From CAWBRT01 sp963814745 (GTDB taxonomy: Bacteria; Acidobacteriota; Terriglobia; Terriglobales; Acidobacteriaceae): 64,000 nt of DNA. Positions 17,136 to 25,362 of the stretch are shown here, piece after piece. Below the pieces are notes generated by a model that saw only the letters and a program-made list of their open reading frames with translations, did no database searches and was not told the origin of the DNA. The DNA is taken from the NCBI GenBank assembly GCA_963814745.1, contig CAWFEA010000004.1, positions 248,001-312,000 of the forward strand, in the 5' to 3' direction. A program made the position numbers and the translations under genes. Every line of letters begins with the position of its first letter. Within the stretch, counting starts at the first letter, position 1.

Positions 17136-17459
17136 CTAGCCAGTGGAAACTTTCTCCAACCGCTCAAGTGTGTCAGGATACTTGCGGACTAACAGCACCA
17201 GGGCGGCGGCTTGCGGATTTGGCTTTGCCCTGCCTTGCTCCCATTTCTCGAGGGTCCTTTCATTGATGCGAAGTTTACGCGCAAACACCGCGCGAGAATA
17301 CTGAAGTTTCTTGCGAGTGTCCTTAATGAGCTTCGAATCAACCTTCGGAAGCGGCGCCGCCTTGACCGTGTAGTTGCGGAGAGTAAGCTTGCCCTCGCGG
17401 TGACTTTTCATTGCGGCAACGCCCTCCATCAGTTCCCCAAAGATATCGCGCTTTGTCAT
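17136..17459 (-). CDS. Helix-turn-helix antitoxin (HigA-like) of a type II toxin-antitoxin pair
   Basis: A 107-residue DNA-binding protein. The C-terminal half is a HTH_XRE-like domain: KLIKDTRKKLQYSRAVFARKLRINERTLEKWEQG, with the second helix 'SRAVFARKL' and recognition helix 'NERTLEKWEQG'. GGAGG lies seven bases before the ATG at 17459. A longer frame from 17474 would use that site as coding sequence. The ATG shares its A with the TAA stop of the toxin gene (TAATG), so synthesis is coupled. Toxin-first order is as in higBA. The antitoxin is expected to neutralise the toxin and repress the shared promoter through the palindromes at 17848-17879. Confidence 0.8.
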   Translation of the reverse strand: MTKRDIFGELMEGVAAMKSHREGKLTLRNYTVKAAPLPKVDSKLIKDTRKKLQYSRAVFARKLRINERTLEKWEQGRAKPNPQAAALVLLVRKYPDTLERLEKVSTG

Positions 17460-17833
17460 TACCGTTTCCTCCACGATGTCTGTTTGTGAACCATCTTCTT
17501 AGCGCTCCGCGCCCTCAGTTCAGCATCCACCGCAGCTTTCATGGCTTTCTTCTGGGTAGCGCTCAAATCAGTGGCTTCATCCTTGCCATAAACTGTCATT
17601 AGCCAAATCTGTTGATCGGAAGAGAAGAGGTAGTAAATGATACGCAGCCCACCTCTTCGGCCTTTTCCGCGTCTCATGTCTGGCCAGCGGAGCTTTCGAA
17701 AGCCGCCAGTGCCTGGCATCAGATCTCCGGCTTGCGGATTGAGGGAGAGTTCACTCTGCAAGTCTCGGTATTCGTCGTCGTTCAGATAGTCCGAAACATA
17801 TCTCGTAAACGCCGGAGCCTCAATGAATTCCAT
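17459..17833 (-). CDS. RelE/HigB-like toxin of a type II toxin-antitoxin pair
   Basis: 124 residues, the size of HigB-type RelE-superfamily mRNA interferases. Typical features are FTRYVSDYLNDDEYRDLQSEL (N-terminal helices), GDLMPGTGGFRKLRW, and the central strand run RGGLRIIYYLFSSDQQIWLMTVYGKDEATDLS, close to the 'GKRGGARVIYY...LLTVYAKNE' pattern of this group. The antitoxin gene follows with a one-base overlap. The pair lies alone between the tcu block and yceH, as expected of a mobile stability module. Confidence 0.82.
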   Translation of the reverse strand: MEFIEAPAFTRYVSDYLNDDEYRDLQSELSLNPQAGDLMPGTGGFRKLRWPDMRRGKGRRGGLRIIYYLFSSDQQIWLMTVYGKDEATDLSATQKKAMKAAVDAELRARSAKKMVHKQTSWRKR

Positions 17834-17900
17834 TTAGAAGCCCTGTATACGCCTTTGGCGTACAGATACAAAGGTACGCTAATACCGTACAGTTTGTCAA
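17834..17900 (-). promoter_or_regulatory. Promoter and palindromic operator of the toxin-antitoxin pair
   Basis: On the minus strand a perfect -35 box TTGACA (17900-17895) lies 62 bases before the toxin ATG. A weak -10 (TACCTT-like) follows at 18 bases. Downstream and overlapping it are two linked palindromes: GCGTAC-N10-GTACGC (17858-17879) and TACGCC-TTT-GGCGTA (17848-17862), which share the middle half-site. Three evenly placed half-sites are what an autorepressing HigA-type dimer would need. Confidence 0.55.
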
Positions 17901-18015
17901 TTGGCCCGGCGATCGACACGGTTCCAAAAAGTTTGCGTTACATGCATACCTGTCTGCCCTAAGCTGTTTCAAAAGGTGTAGCTTTCGGTGAGTACCTTGG
18001 GTACACTGCGCGGCG

Positions 18016-18681
18016 TCAATCTTCTTCGAACTGCTTGCGAAACTCGGTGAACTCTTTCCTGAGGGCCGCGATCTCCCGTTCTAACCGTGCCACCGCTTCT
18101 TCGAGCATGGCGATCTGCCCGCCGCCGGACGAGACGTTGTTGCCGGCGGCCGGCGGCGACGGCGACGTCTCCCAGGCCTCCGGGTCGTCAGTCAGCAGAT
18201 GTACGTAACGCGCTTCCTTGGTGCCGGGTGAACGGGCCAGCATCTTGGCCAATGGCGGATCGTGCTCGGCCAAGCGCTGTAGGGTGGATTGCACGTCGGC
18301 AAGGTCGTCAAAGCGGAACAACCGCTCCGTCCGGCCGCGCAACTCGCCCGGCGTTTGCGGGCCTCTCAGCAACAGCACGCAGAGGATTGCCGATTCACGC
18401 CGGGTGAAGTTGAAGATCTCCTGCATCCTGTGCTCGTACTTTGTGACCCGGCTTTCGGCACTGCTGACCGGGCCCGCCAAGCCCTTTGCGCCCAGCGAAT
18501 AGAGCGCCTCGCGCACGGCGCTTTCGTCCGTCTCCATGACCGGGTCGCGATTCGATTTCTGATTGCAGGCGTTCACCAGCGCATTCAACGAAAGCGGATA
18601 ATAGTCCGGGGTGGTGGTCTCCTTTTCCATCAGCGAGCCCAACACCCGGACCTCAAGTTGATTCAGTTGAAGGTTCATCAT
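18016..18681 (-). CDS. YceH family protein (UPF0502/DUF480)
   Basis: The 221-residue protein matches YceH/UPF0502, two tandem winged-helix domains of unknown role. The hallmark N-terminus LNQLEVRVLGSLMEKETTTPDYYPLSLNALVNACNQKSNRDPV is followed by the second wing region with REALYSLGAKGLAG and LCVLLLRGPQTPGELRGRTERL. The C-terminal end (about residues 190-221) is a heptad-like charged helix (EEAVARLEREIAALRKEFTEFRKQF), probably a coiled coil. It lies four bases behind the NHL-repeat gene on the same strand. No function beyond presumed DNA or nucleic-acid binding is known to me. Confidence 0.88.
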   Translation of the reverse strand: MMNLQLNQLEVRVLGSLMEKETTTPDYYPLSLNALVNACNQKSNRDPVMETDESAVREALYSLGAKGLAGPVSSAESRVTKYEHRMQEIFNFTRRESAILCVLLLRGPQTPGELRGRTERLFRFDDLADVQSTLQRLAEHDPPLAKMLARSPGTKEARYVHLLTDDPEAWETSPSPPAAGNNVSSGGGQIAMLEEAVARLEREIAALRKEFTEFRKQFEED

Positions 18682-18684
18682 TGC

Positions 18685-19824
18685 CTATTTCACGCGCACG
18701 AACTTCTGCACTCGTTTGCCGGTGTCCACCTCGCCCGTATAGAGGTTCCCTTCGGAATCAGCAGCCATCTGGTGCACCCAGTGGAACTGGCCGGCATTAC
18801 GTCCGGCGTGACCGGTTGTGCCGAGGATGGCGCCGTCGCTGCGGCGCATGGTCCAGATCACGTTATTGGTTCCGTCGGCGATCAAAAGAAATGCCTGGGC
18901 TGGGTCGGTGGAGAAATCCATGTCCCAATCCGAACCGCTCCCCAAGGTCTCAGGACGAAGGTAAAACTCTTTCACGAAGTGACCGTCTTTGTGGAAGATC
19001 TGCACCCGGTCATTGGTACGATCGCAGACATAGACCAAGCCGTCGTTGCTGATGTGCACGCAGTGGGTCGGATTGCGGAACTGCTTATCGTGCGGATCGC
19101 CGGGCTTGTAGGCCGGCACGGGGAAGGTGTTGTCGATTTCGCTCAGGGGCATGCCGTATCCGCCCCATCCCCGTTTGAACTTTCCGGTTTCCGAGTCGTA
19201 CACCACAATGCGCTTGTTGAGGTAGCCGTCAGCGATGTAGATCTCGCGCGCCGCCTCGTCCAGCGCGATGCCCGCCGGGCGGCCGAGGATGGTCGTGTCC
19301 TGGTTGTTTTCGGGCGCGGATGAAGAATGCCCAATCTCCATCAAAAACTTGCCGTCGTTGGTGAACTTGAGCAGTTGGCGGTCATTGTCGCCGTTGCCGC
19401 CCAACCAGACATTGCCCGCGCTGTTGACACGGATTCCGTGCTCGTTGCCCGGCCAGTCCTTGGCCGACGCGGGACCTCCCCAGGCCTGCAACAGATTGCC
19501 GCTCTGGTCGAATTCCAGCACCGGCGCCGCGGGGACGCAGCACATGGAGCGTTGCGGCGTCTGCACCGCGCCCAGCTCGTCCGCCGTGCAGGTACGCGGG
19601 CGGTGCAGTACCCAGATGTGGTCGTGGCTGTCCACGGCGAGCCCGCCAATCTGACCGATAATCCAGTTGTTGGGAAGTTGCTTGGGCCAGGCGGGATCGA
19701 CTCGATAAGTGGGCGGGGGCGGGCCGCTTTGGCCGGATGCGAGAAGGCACGTGAAAGTGAGCAGCGCGAGACCGCAGGCGCATGCTTTGAGAAACAACCG
19801 CGAATAGCCCACGACATTCTTCAT
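18685..19824 (-). CDS. Secreted NHL-repeat beta-propeller protein (peptidylglycine alpha-amidating-lyase-like)
   Basis: 379 residues with a signal peptide at the N-terminus (positively charged start, then LKACACGLALLTFTCLLASG). The body is a six-bladed beta-propeller of NHL type: repeated patterns such as GGLAVDSHDHIWVLHRP, GIRVNSAGNVWLGG, GIALDEAAREIYIADGYLNKRIVVYD, CVHISNDGLVYVCDRTNDRVQIFHKDG and MAADSEGNLYTGEVDTGKRVQKF. The family is common in Acidobacteriota and is often labelled amidating lyase-like, but activity is not shown. GGAGG precedes the ATG at 19824 by nine bases. The frame extending to 19929 adds 35 residues with no ribosome site. It probably acts outside the cytoplasm. Confidence 0.83.
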   Translation of the reverse strand: MKNVVGYSRLFLKACACGLALLTFTCLLASGQSGPPPPTYRVDPAWPKQLPNNWIIGQIGGLAVDSHDHIWVLHRPRTCTADELGAVQTPQRSMCCVPAAPVLEFDQSGNLLQAWGGPASAKDWPGNEHGIRVNSAGNVWLGGNGDNDRQLLKFTNDGKFLMEIGHSSSAPENNQDTTILGRPAGIALDEAAREIYIADGYLNKRIVVYDSETGKFKRGWGGYGMPLSEIDNTFPVPAYKPGDPHDKQFRNPTHCVHISNDGLVYVCDRTNDRVQIFHKDGHFVKEFYLRPETLGSGSDWDMDFSTDPAQAFLLIADGTNNVIWTMRRSDGAILGTTGHAGRNAGQFHWVHQMAADSEGNLYTGEVDTGKRVQKFVRVK

Positions 19825-20084
19825 GGTGAAAATCCTCCGTAACCAGGCGGTATCAGATCTGCTTTTCAAGAAGCCGAAACAACAAGTGATGTGCGAGAGA
19901 TACTGCTTTCGCCGACTGTAAGGATACACGAACGCTCGCTCGCCGGTTCCGACGATGCCGCGCCTCCCGAGGACGCGATTTTATTTATTCCGCCATTGCT
20001 CCGGTTTACCTTTTCATCAATAGTTCGGCCTAAGGTCGGCAAAATTCCCCAATCGGCCCGCTACTTTAGTAGAATGTGAGCGCA

Positions 20085-21812
20085 ATGAACCCAGGCATAG
20101 AAAACATCCGCAAACGGGGCAGCCGTATTGTCGCCGAAGGCGCCCATATGCTGCCGGCGGCTTCGCTCATGATTGCCGAGGGAGTGATCAACTCGCTGGA
20201 CGATCTGAAGAAGCCGTTTGTCACAGTCATCAACTCCTATACCAACCAGATTCCGGGTCACGCGCACCTGGACAAGATCGGCGCTATCGTCCGCGACGAG
20301 CTGAAAGCTCTCGGCTTTAACGTCTGGTATTGCAATGTCGGCGCCGCGGTCTGCGACGGCATCGCCATGGGCCACTTTGGCATGAAGTATTCGCTCGCCT
20401 CACGCGAGTTGATCGCCGACCAGATCGAAACCATCATCGGCGCCCACCCGTGCGACGCCTGGATCGGCATCGCCAATTGCGACAAGATTGTCCCGGCGAT
20501 GTACAACGCCATGGTTCGCATCAATATTCCCGCCGTGTATCTGAGCGGTGGACCGATGCTCGCCGGAGCGGGCAACACCGACCTGATCACGGTGTTTGAA
20601 GCCGTGGGCAAGCACAGCGTCGGCAAAATGACCGACGGCGAGCTGCGCTCGTTGGCCGAAACAGCCTGTCCCGGCTGCGGCAGCTGCGCCGGCATGTTCA
20701 CTGCCAATTCCATGAACTGCCTCGGCGAGGTGCTGGGGGTCGCGGTGCCCGGCAATGGCACGGTTCCGGCCGAGCGTTGGACCGATAACAGCCAACGAAA
20801 GACGGAGCCGAATCCCGATCGCCTGGCGCTCACCAAGCGGGCGGCGCACGCGCTCAAATACTGCCTCGACAACAATATTCGTCCACTCGACATTATTACC
20901 GAGCAGGCGATCGTCAATGCCTTCGTCCTTGATGTCGGCATGGGCGGCTCGACCAACACCATTCTGCACACGCTGGCGCTGGCGCATGAGGCGGGCATCA
21001 AGTTCGACCTCAACCGGATCAATGAGATCTCTCAGAACACACCCCATATCTGCAAGATCTCGCCCAGTCGTCCCGAAGTTCACGTCGAGCACGTGAACCA
21101 GAAGGGTGGAATCCCTGCGATTCTCAAGGAACTCAATCGTCACCAGGTGCGCGGCCTGAACCTCGCGGCTCCAACCGTCACCGGCAAACTGGGCGATGCG
21201 GCGGCCTGCGCTCCCGATGCCGATGGTGATGTCATCCGCACCGCCGAGAAAGCCTTTACCCAGACCGGCGGCCTGGCCATCCTGTTTGGCAACCTCGCCC
21301 CGAAGGGTGCGGTGGTTAAGGTGGCCGGTGTCAGCGCTGACATGATGGAGTACGAAGGCACGGCTTGCATCTTCGAGTCGCAGGACGATGCGCTCGACGG
21401 CATCCTGCACGGCAAGGTGAAAGATGGAGACGTGGTGGTGATTCGCTACGAGGGACCGCGAGGCGGACCGGGCATGCAGGAAATGCTCTCGCCGACCGCT
21501 GCTATCGTCGGCGCGGGAATCCGTTGCGCGCTGATCACCGACGGCCGCTTCTCCGGCGGCACGCGCGGGCTCTGCGTCTGTCACGTCGCGCCGGAGGCTG
21601 CGGCCCGCGGCCCGATCGCGGCAATTCAAGCGGGCGACCGCATTTACATCAACGCCAAGACCCGCAGGATCGAATTGAAAGTCAGCGACGCCGAGATCGA
21701 AAAGCGGCTCGCCGCACTTCCTCCCTTCGAGCCCAAGGTCAAGCGTGGATGGCTGGCCCGCTACGCCGAACAGGTGATGAGCGCCGATACCGGAGCGGCG
21801 ATGAAAATCTAG
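20085..21812 (+). CDS. ilvD: IlvD/Edd family dehydratase (dihydroxy-acid dehydratase-like)
   Basis: This is an Fe-S dehydratase of 575 residues. It removes water from 2,3-dihydroxy acids, giving 2-oxo acids for valine/isoleucine synthesis. Conserved parts are WYCNVGAAVCDGIAMGHFGMKYSL, IGIANCDKIVPAMYNAMVRINIPAVYLSGGPM (cluster cysteine), CPGCGSCAGMFTANSMNCL (further cysteine), GGSTNTILHTLALAHEAG, and the C-terminal GGRFSGGTRGLCVCHVAPEAA-like segment (written DGRFSGGTRGL here). ATG 20085 and GTG 20076 are both possible, and neither has a clear ribosome site. No other ilv genes are near, so a sugar-acid dehydratase of the same family (gluconate, xylonate, arabinonate) cannot be excluded. Confidence 0.83.
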   Translation: MNPGIENIRKRGSRIVAEGAHMLPAASLMIAEGVINSLDDLKKPFVTVINSYTNQIPGHAHLDKIGAIVRDELKALGFNVWYCNVGAAVCDGIAMGHFGMKYSLASRELIADQIETIIGAHPCDAWIGIANCDKIVPAMYNAMVRINIPAVYLSGGPMLAGAGNTDLITVFEAVGKHSVGKMTDGELRSLAETACPGCGSCAGMFTANSMNCLGEVLGVAVPGNGTVPAERWTDNSQRKTEPNPDRLALTKRAAHALKYCLDNNIRPLDIITEQAIVNAFVLDVGMGGSTNTILHTLALAHEAGIKFDLNRINEISQNTPHICKISPSRPEVHVEHVNQKGGIPAILKELNRHQVRGLNLAAPTVTGKLGDAAACAPDADGDVIRTAEKAFTQTGGLAILFGNLAPKGAVVKVAGVSADMMEYEGTACIFESQDDALDGILHGKVKDGDVVVIRYEGPRGGPGMQEMLSPTAAIVGAGIRCALITDGRFSGGTRGLCVCHVAPEAAARGPIAAIQAGDRIYINAKTRRIELKVSDAEIEKRLAALPPFEPKVKRGWLARYAEQVMSADTGAAMKI

Positions 21813-21844
21813 GGCGGTTATCGACAGTAATGATCCGGAGGGTT

Positions 21845-21874
21845 CCCCACACAAGCATCCTTGCTTGTGTGGGG
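21845..21874. repeat. Perfect 13-bp hairpin CCCCACACAAGCA after ilvD
   Basis: CCCCACACAAGCA (21845-21857) and its exact inverse (21862-21874) with a 4-base loop, followed by TAGTTGGTTTTC. It could end ilvD transcription. A related hairpin also followed by TAGTT is at 22753-22785, so it may be one of a repeat family. Confidence 0.55.
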
Positions 21875-21998
21875 TAGTTGGTTTTCGTATACAAACTGCC
21901 CCACTCAAGCCGGGGTCCCCGCTGCGCGTGCTTTTCGCGTAGTGGCACGGAAGCGCAACTGCGGCGCTTGAATGGGCCGCCCACCCCAATGCCCTTGC

Positions 21999-22688
21999 TC
22001 AGCGCGCCTCGCCGCTGGTATCGGCTAAAGCAACTTTCAACCGGGCTGCGGTATGATCGAAGGCATCTGCGTAAGCCTTGGGATCGTGGCTCCCGCCATC
22101 CAAAGCGAAGCCATGCATGGCTGGGTACTCAATCAGCTCGAACGGCACTTTGGCTGCCGCCGCGCTATCGGCCAGCGCCCGCGCCGTAGAAATCAAGCAG
22201 CATTGTCTGTAGTCATCCATTGTTCCGGCAAACATCAACACCGGAACCTTGATGCTGCCGGCAAACCCGGGGCGATCTCGAAGCCAATTCGTAGCCGGAT
22301 ACCAGACGATATCGACCGCCACATGACTGGGCATCTGTGAGCCTCTACCCAAGGCGATGCCACCTCCCAGCGAAAAGCCGATCAGCCCTACCTTTCCGGG
22401 AAGAGCGTGGGGCATGGAGCGCGCCTGCTCAATGGCGGCTATGAGTGCCTGAGATCCTTTCCCTTTCAACTTGTTGGCATCAAACAGCGTCACGTCGTAG
22501 CCAAGCTTGGCCACGGCCTTTGCGACCGTTTGGTAATTCCCTGTGCCGGATGCTCCCGAAAGCATCACGACGACGCGTCCCTTGCCCTGGGGAGGCGGGA
22601 ACTCCTGTTGTGCCAGGGCGCATTGAGCAAACAAAGCCGCTGCCAGCAGAGCAGCGACACAACCAACACGGGTGAAGGCACGGCGCAT
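21999..22688 (-). CDS. Secreted dienelactone hydrolase-like alpha/beta hydrolase
   Basis: 229 residues with a cleavable signal peptide (RVGCVAALLAAALFAQCALAQ) and an alpha/beta-hydrolase body of the dienelactone hydrolase group. The nucleophile elbow is IGFSLGGG (serine around residue 115), the acid is the aspartate in FAGTMDDYRQCC and the histidine is in MHGFALDGG. The ATG at 22688 has AGGAG four bases upstream. The frame to 22739 adds 17 residues before the signal peptide and is less likely. It stands alone between two related CCCCAC...GTGGGG hairpins. The substrate is unknown. DLH enzymes open enol-lactones from aromatic breakdown, but secreted relatives often have other targets. Confidence 0.82.
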   Translation of the reverse strand: MRRAFTRVGCVAALLAAALFAQCALAQQEFPPPQGKGRVVVMLSGASGTGNYQTVAKAVAKLGYDVTLFDANKLKGKGSQALIAAIEQARSMPHALPGKVGLIGFSLGGGIALGRGSQMPSHVAVDIVWYPATNWLRDRPGFAGSIKVPVLMFAGTMDDYRQCCLISTARALADSAAAAKVPFELIEYPAMHGFALDGGSHDPKAYADAFDHTAARLKVALADTSGEAR

Positions 22689-22752
22689 ACAGCTCCTTTC
22701 TTGAAGCGGCAATTCGGCAGCAAATCGCTGAGATTCCACTTCCAGCCGGGTG

Positions 22753-22785
22753 CCCCACGTTCGCCTGCTTTCGGCTAACGTGGGG
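22753..22785. repeat. Hairpin CCCCACGTTxGCC upstream of the DLH-like gene
   Basis: CCCCACGTTCGCC (22753-22765) pairs at 12 of 13 positions with GGCTAACGTGGGG (22773-22785), followed by TAGTT as in the hairpin at 21845. The two hairpins bracket the hydrolase gene. Confidence 0.5.
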
Positions 22786-22878
22786 TAGTTCCCTCAACAT
22801 TTCAAGGCAAAGAAAACTTCTTCAGGTTAGCACCGAACTGCACGGCGCGGAACCTGGGGCACCCGCGAGCAGCGATTC

Positions 22879-23682
22879 TTACGGCTGCTGGTCGCGTTCT
22901 TCGAGCATCTTCATCAGGTCCTGGTAGGTTTGCGGCATGGTTACGGTCTTCCGCATGGCTACGGTAATCGGGTAGCGGACGCCGCCTTTGTGGGTTCCCT
23001 CAAGCCCGTCGATGATTTCATCGACCGAGCCCCAGGGAAAGGCAAAGACCATCTCCGTATCTTGCGCCATGCCGAAAACACGGTCGCCCGTGCACGGCAG
23101 AATCACCTTCGGTTCGTTGGTGCTCATCGTCTGGATGATGATTTCCGCGCAATCGACGCGCCCGCCGGTGGTGCTCGCCACCCGGCCTCCGTTGCGGTAG
23201 AGAGCCGCGTGAACCAAGCGCAGCACCTGCGCGCTGTTGGCGTAAACGGCCACCACGTGCGGCTCGAATTTCGTGCGCTGCAGCGGGGCCATGCAAACGT
23301 AGGCGTAGCGGCCGGGCTCGAACTTCCAGACGGCGGCCTCCAAACGGGTTGCCGCCGCCTCGTCCCGGCAATACATATCGACGCTGGCAAAGCCCTTGAG
23401 GAACTCATCATTCGGCCGGCGGAATCCGAAGGCAATCGCCGCCAGCGGGCAGATCACATCCTGCTTGCCCACCGCGAGCGCCCACCCGTAGCGGCGGGCC
23501 ACACCGATCGATTGGCACACAATCCACTGCTCGCCCATGCTGCGGCTCGGAACCTTCACGTCCGGCGGAAGCTCCTCGCCCGGCGTCAGCATCCTGATCG
23601 CCAGGGGAAAGCTGTCGGGCCGGACAAACCGGGCAATCGCCTCGTCAAGTTTCTTCAACTTCGCCATCGTTTCTGCGCTCAC
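22879..23682 (-). CDS. DUF169 domain-containing protein
   Basis: A 267-residue protein of the DUF169 family, proteins of unknown function found in archaea and bacteria. The pattern PLAIRMLTPGEELPP near the start, the central PLAAIAFGFRRPNDEFLKG, ...FEPHVVAVYANSAQVLRLVHAALYRNGGRVAS and VILPCTGDRVFGMAQDTEMVFAFPW are characteristic. The GTG at 23682 has AAGGAG six bases upstream. An upstream in-frame GTG at 23715 is without support. Several cysteines (CQSIG, CPLA, CRDEAA, CAEII, CTGDR) could bind a metal, but this is only a guess. It diverges from the LarA-like gene. Confidence 0.78.
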   Translation of the reverse strand: MSAETMAKLKKLDEAIARFVRPDSFPLAIRMLTPGEELPPDVKVPSRSMGEQWIVCQSIGVARRYGWALAVGKQDVICPLAAIAFGFRRPNDEFLKGFASVDMYCRDEAAATRLEAAVWKFEPGRYAYVCMAPLQRTKFEPHVVAVYANSAQVLRLVHAALYRNGGRVASTTGGRVDCAEIIIQTMSTNEPKVILPCTGDRVFGMAQDTEMVFAFPWGSVDEIIDGLEGTHKGGVRYPITVAMRKTVTMPQTYQDLMKMLEERDQQP

Positions 23683-23908
23683 CGTGCCCTCCTTTTGCCC
23701 CCGAACCGCCTGCACCGGGCTCGATTCGACAATCTATTTTCCCATTACGTTCGTGTCAATAGATTTCCCGCCTGCTTCTCCGTTCCTTCGCCCGCCAGTC
23801 GTTTCCGTCCCGCTCAGTGCGCTGCAAAAAACGCGGCGGTAGGGATTGGCATTTTTGCCTTTCTCGGCGTAACTTCAGAAGATAATCATAAGCGAGGTAA
23901 TTGCCGAC

Positions 23909-25228
23909 ATGGGCATTATCACGGATCTGTTAGCTGACATCGCTCTACCGAAGATGGTCCGGGTGAGGCAGAAGTTTTCCGCCCCCGAGGTCGATGACGT
24001 GGCCGCCGCGGTACACGAAGAAATTCGCCGGCCGGAGATCGCCCGCCGCGTCAAGCCCGGCATGCGCATCGCCGTAGGCGTCGGCAGCCGGGGAGTGGCG
24101 GAGATCGAGCTGATCGTGCGCGTCACCATCGAGGAACTGAAGCGGCTCGGGGCTGAACCCTTTATCGTGCCTGCCATGGGAAGCCACGGAGGCGCTACCG
24201 CCGAAGGGCAACGGCAGGTGCTGGCCAATCTGGGAGTGACTGAGGCGAGCGCCGGCTGTCCGATTATTTCCTCAATGGATGTCGTCGAACTCGGCGCGCT
24301 TGATAACGGCCTGGCGGTGCTGATGGACAAGCATGCCTACGAGGCCGACGGCATCATCGTCATCAATCGCATCAAGGCGCACAACGCTTTCAGCGGTCCC
24401 AACGAGAGCGGCCTGGTGAAGATGATCACCATCGGCCTGGGCAAGCAGAAGGGCGCCGACGCCGCCCATGTGCTCGGCTTCGGGCGCATGGCTGAGTTCA
24501 GCGTGGAAATGGCCAAGGTTAAGCTGGCCAAGCTTCCCATCCTGTTTGGTGTTGGAACGGTGGAAAACGCCTATGACCGGGTGGCGAAGATTGCGGCGAT
24601 TCCCGCCGAACGGATCATTGAGGACGAACGGAAACTGCTGATTGAAGCCAAGAACAACATGCCCAGGCTGCTCCTGCAACCGCTCGACATTCTGGTGGTC
24701 GATCAGCTAGGCAAAGAGTTTTCCGGAGGCGGCATGGACCCGTACATCACCGGCCGTGCGCCGACTCCTTACCTCGATCCCGGTCCCACGGCCACACGCG
24801 TGGTGGTGCTGGACATCACCGAGCGCAGCCACGGAAACTCCTGCGGCGTGGGCATGGCCGACATCACCACGCGGCGGCTGTTCAACAAAATGGATTTTGA
24901 ATACACCTATGCCAACGTGTTGACCTCAACCGTAACCCCGTCGGCGCGCATTGGGCTGATCATGGACTGCGACCGTCTGGCGATTCAGGCGGCGATCAAG
25001 ACCTGCAATGCCGACGACCTGCGGCGACTGCGCATGGCGCGCATTCCGAATACCCTGCACGTCGGCGAGATCTACATCTCCGAATCCATGCTGGAGGAAG
25101 CCCGTAAGCACGCCGACATCGCCGTGCTCGGTGAAGCGCAGCCGTGGCGATTCGATGCCGCCGGAAACTTCACCGACATAGGCGCCTGGCATCACGCGGA
25201 GGCCGTGTCGCTGAGTACTGCTGGATAA
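23909..25228 (+). CDS. LarA-like DUF2088 protein (nickel-dependent racemase family)
   Basis: A 439-residue protein related to lactate racemase LarA, whose N-terminal DUF2088 domain holds the nickel-pincer cofactor. The segments MRIAVGVGSRGVAEIELIVR, FIVPAMGSHGGATAEGQ and INRIKAHNAFSGPNESGLVKMITIGLGKQKGA fit the family, with a histidine and lysine where LarA has its nickel ligands. The length matches. No larB, larC or larE cofactor genes are visible in the window, so they must be elsewhere or this is a divergent member. Substrate may be lactate, malate or another 2-hydroxy acid, in keeping with the organic-acid theme. Confidence 0.78.
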   Translation: MGIITDLLADIALPKMVRVRQKFSAPEVDDVAAAVHEEIRRPEIARRVKPGMRIAVGVGSRGVAEIELIVRVTIEELKRLGAEPFIVPAMGSHGGATAEGQRQVLANLGVTEASAGCPIISSMDVVELGALDNGLAVLMDKHAYEADGIIVINRIKAHNAFSGPNESGLVKMITIGLGKQKGADAAHVLGFGRMAEFSVEMAKVKLAKLPILFGVGTVENAYDRVAKIAAIPAERIIEDERKLLIEAKNNMPRLLLQPLDILVVDQLGKEFSGGGMDPYITGRAPTPYLDPGPTATRVVVLDITERSHGNSCGVGMADITTRRLFNKMDFEYTYANVLTSTVTPSARIGLIMDCDRLAIQAAIKTCNADDLRRLRMARIPNTLHVGEIYISESMLEEARKHADIAVLGEAQPWRFDAAGNFTDIGAWHHAEAVSLSTAG

Positions 25229-25362
25229 TCGCGGGTCGCGGCGTTGGCGAATCCGCATCCGTCGCTGGCGCATCAATTTAGGGAAGATAGTTTTCCCATC
25301 TTGCATTCAACGCATCAGGGCGAAGCGGCACGACTGCATCGCCCTCAGGAGAAGAACGACTC

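Noticed and set aside
20400..21989. 529-codon minus-strand frame
   Set aside because: Mirror of the IlvD/Edd gene, which has all cluster-cysteine motifs in the plus frame.
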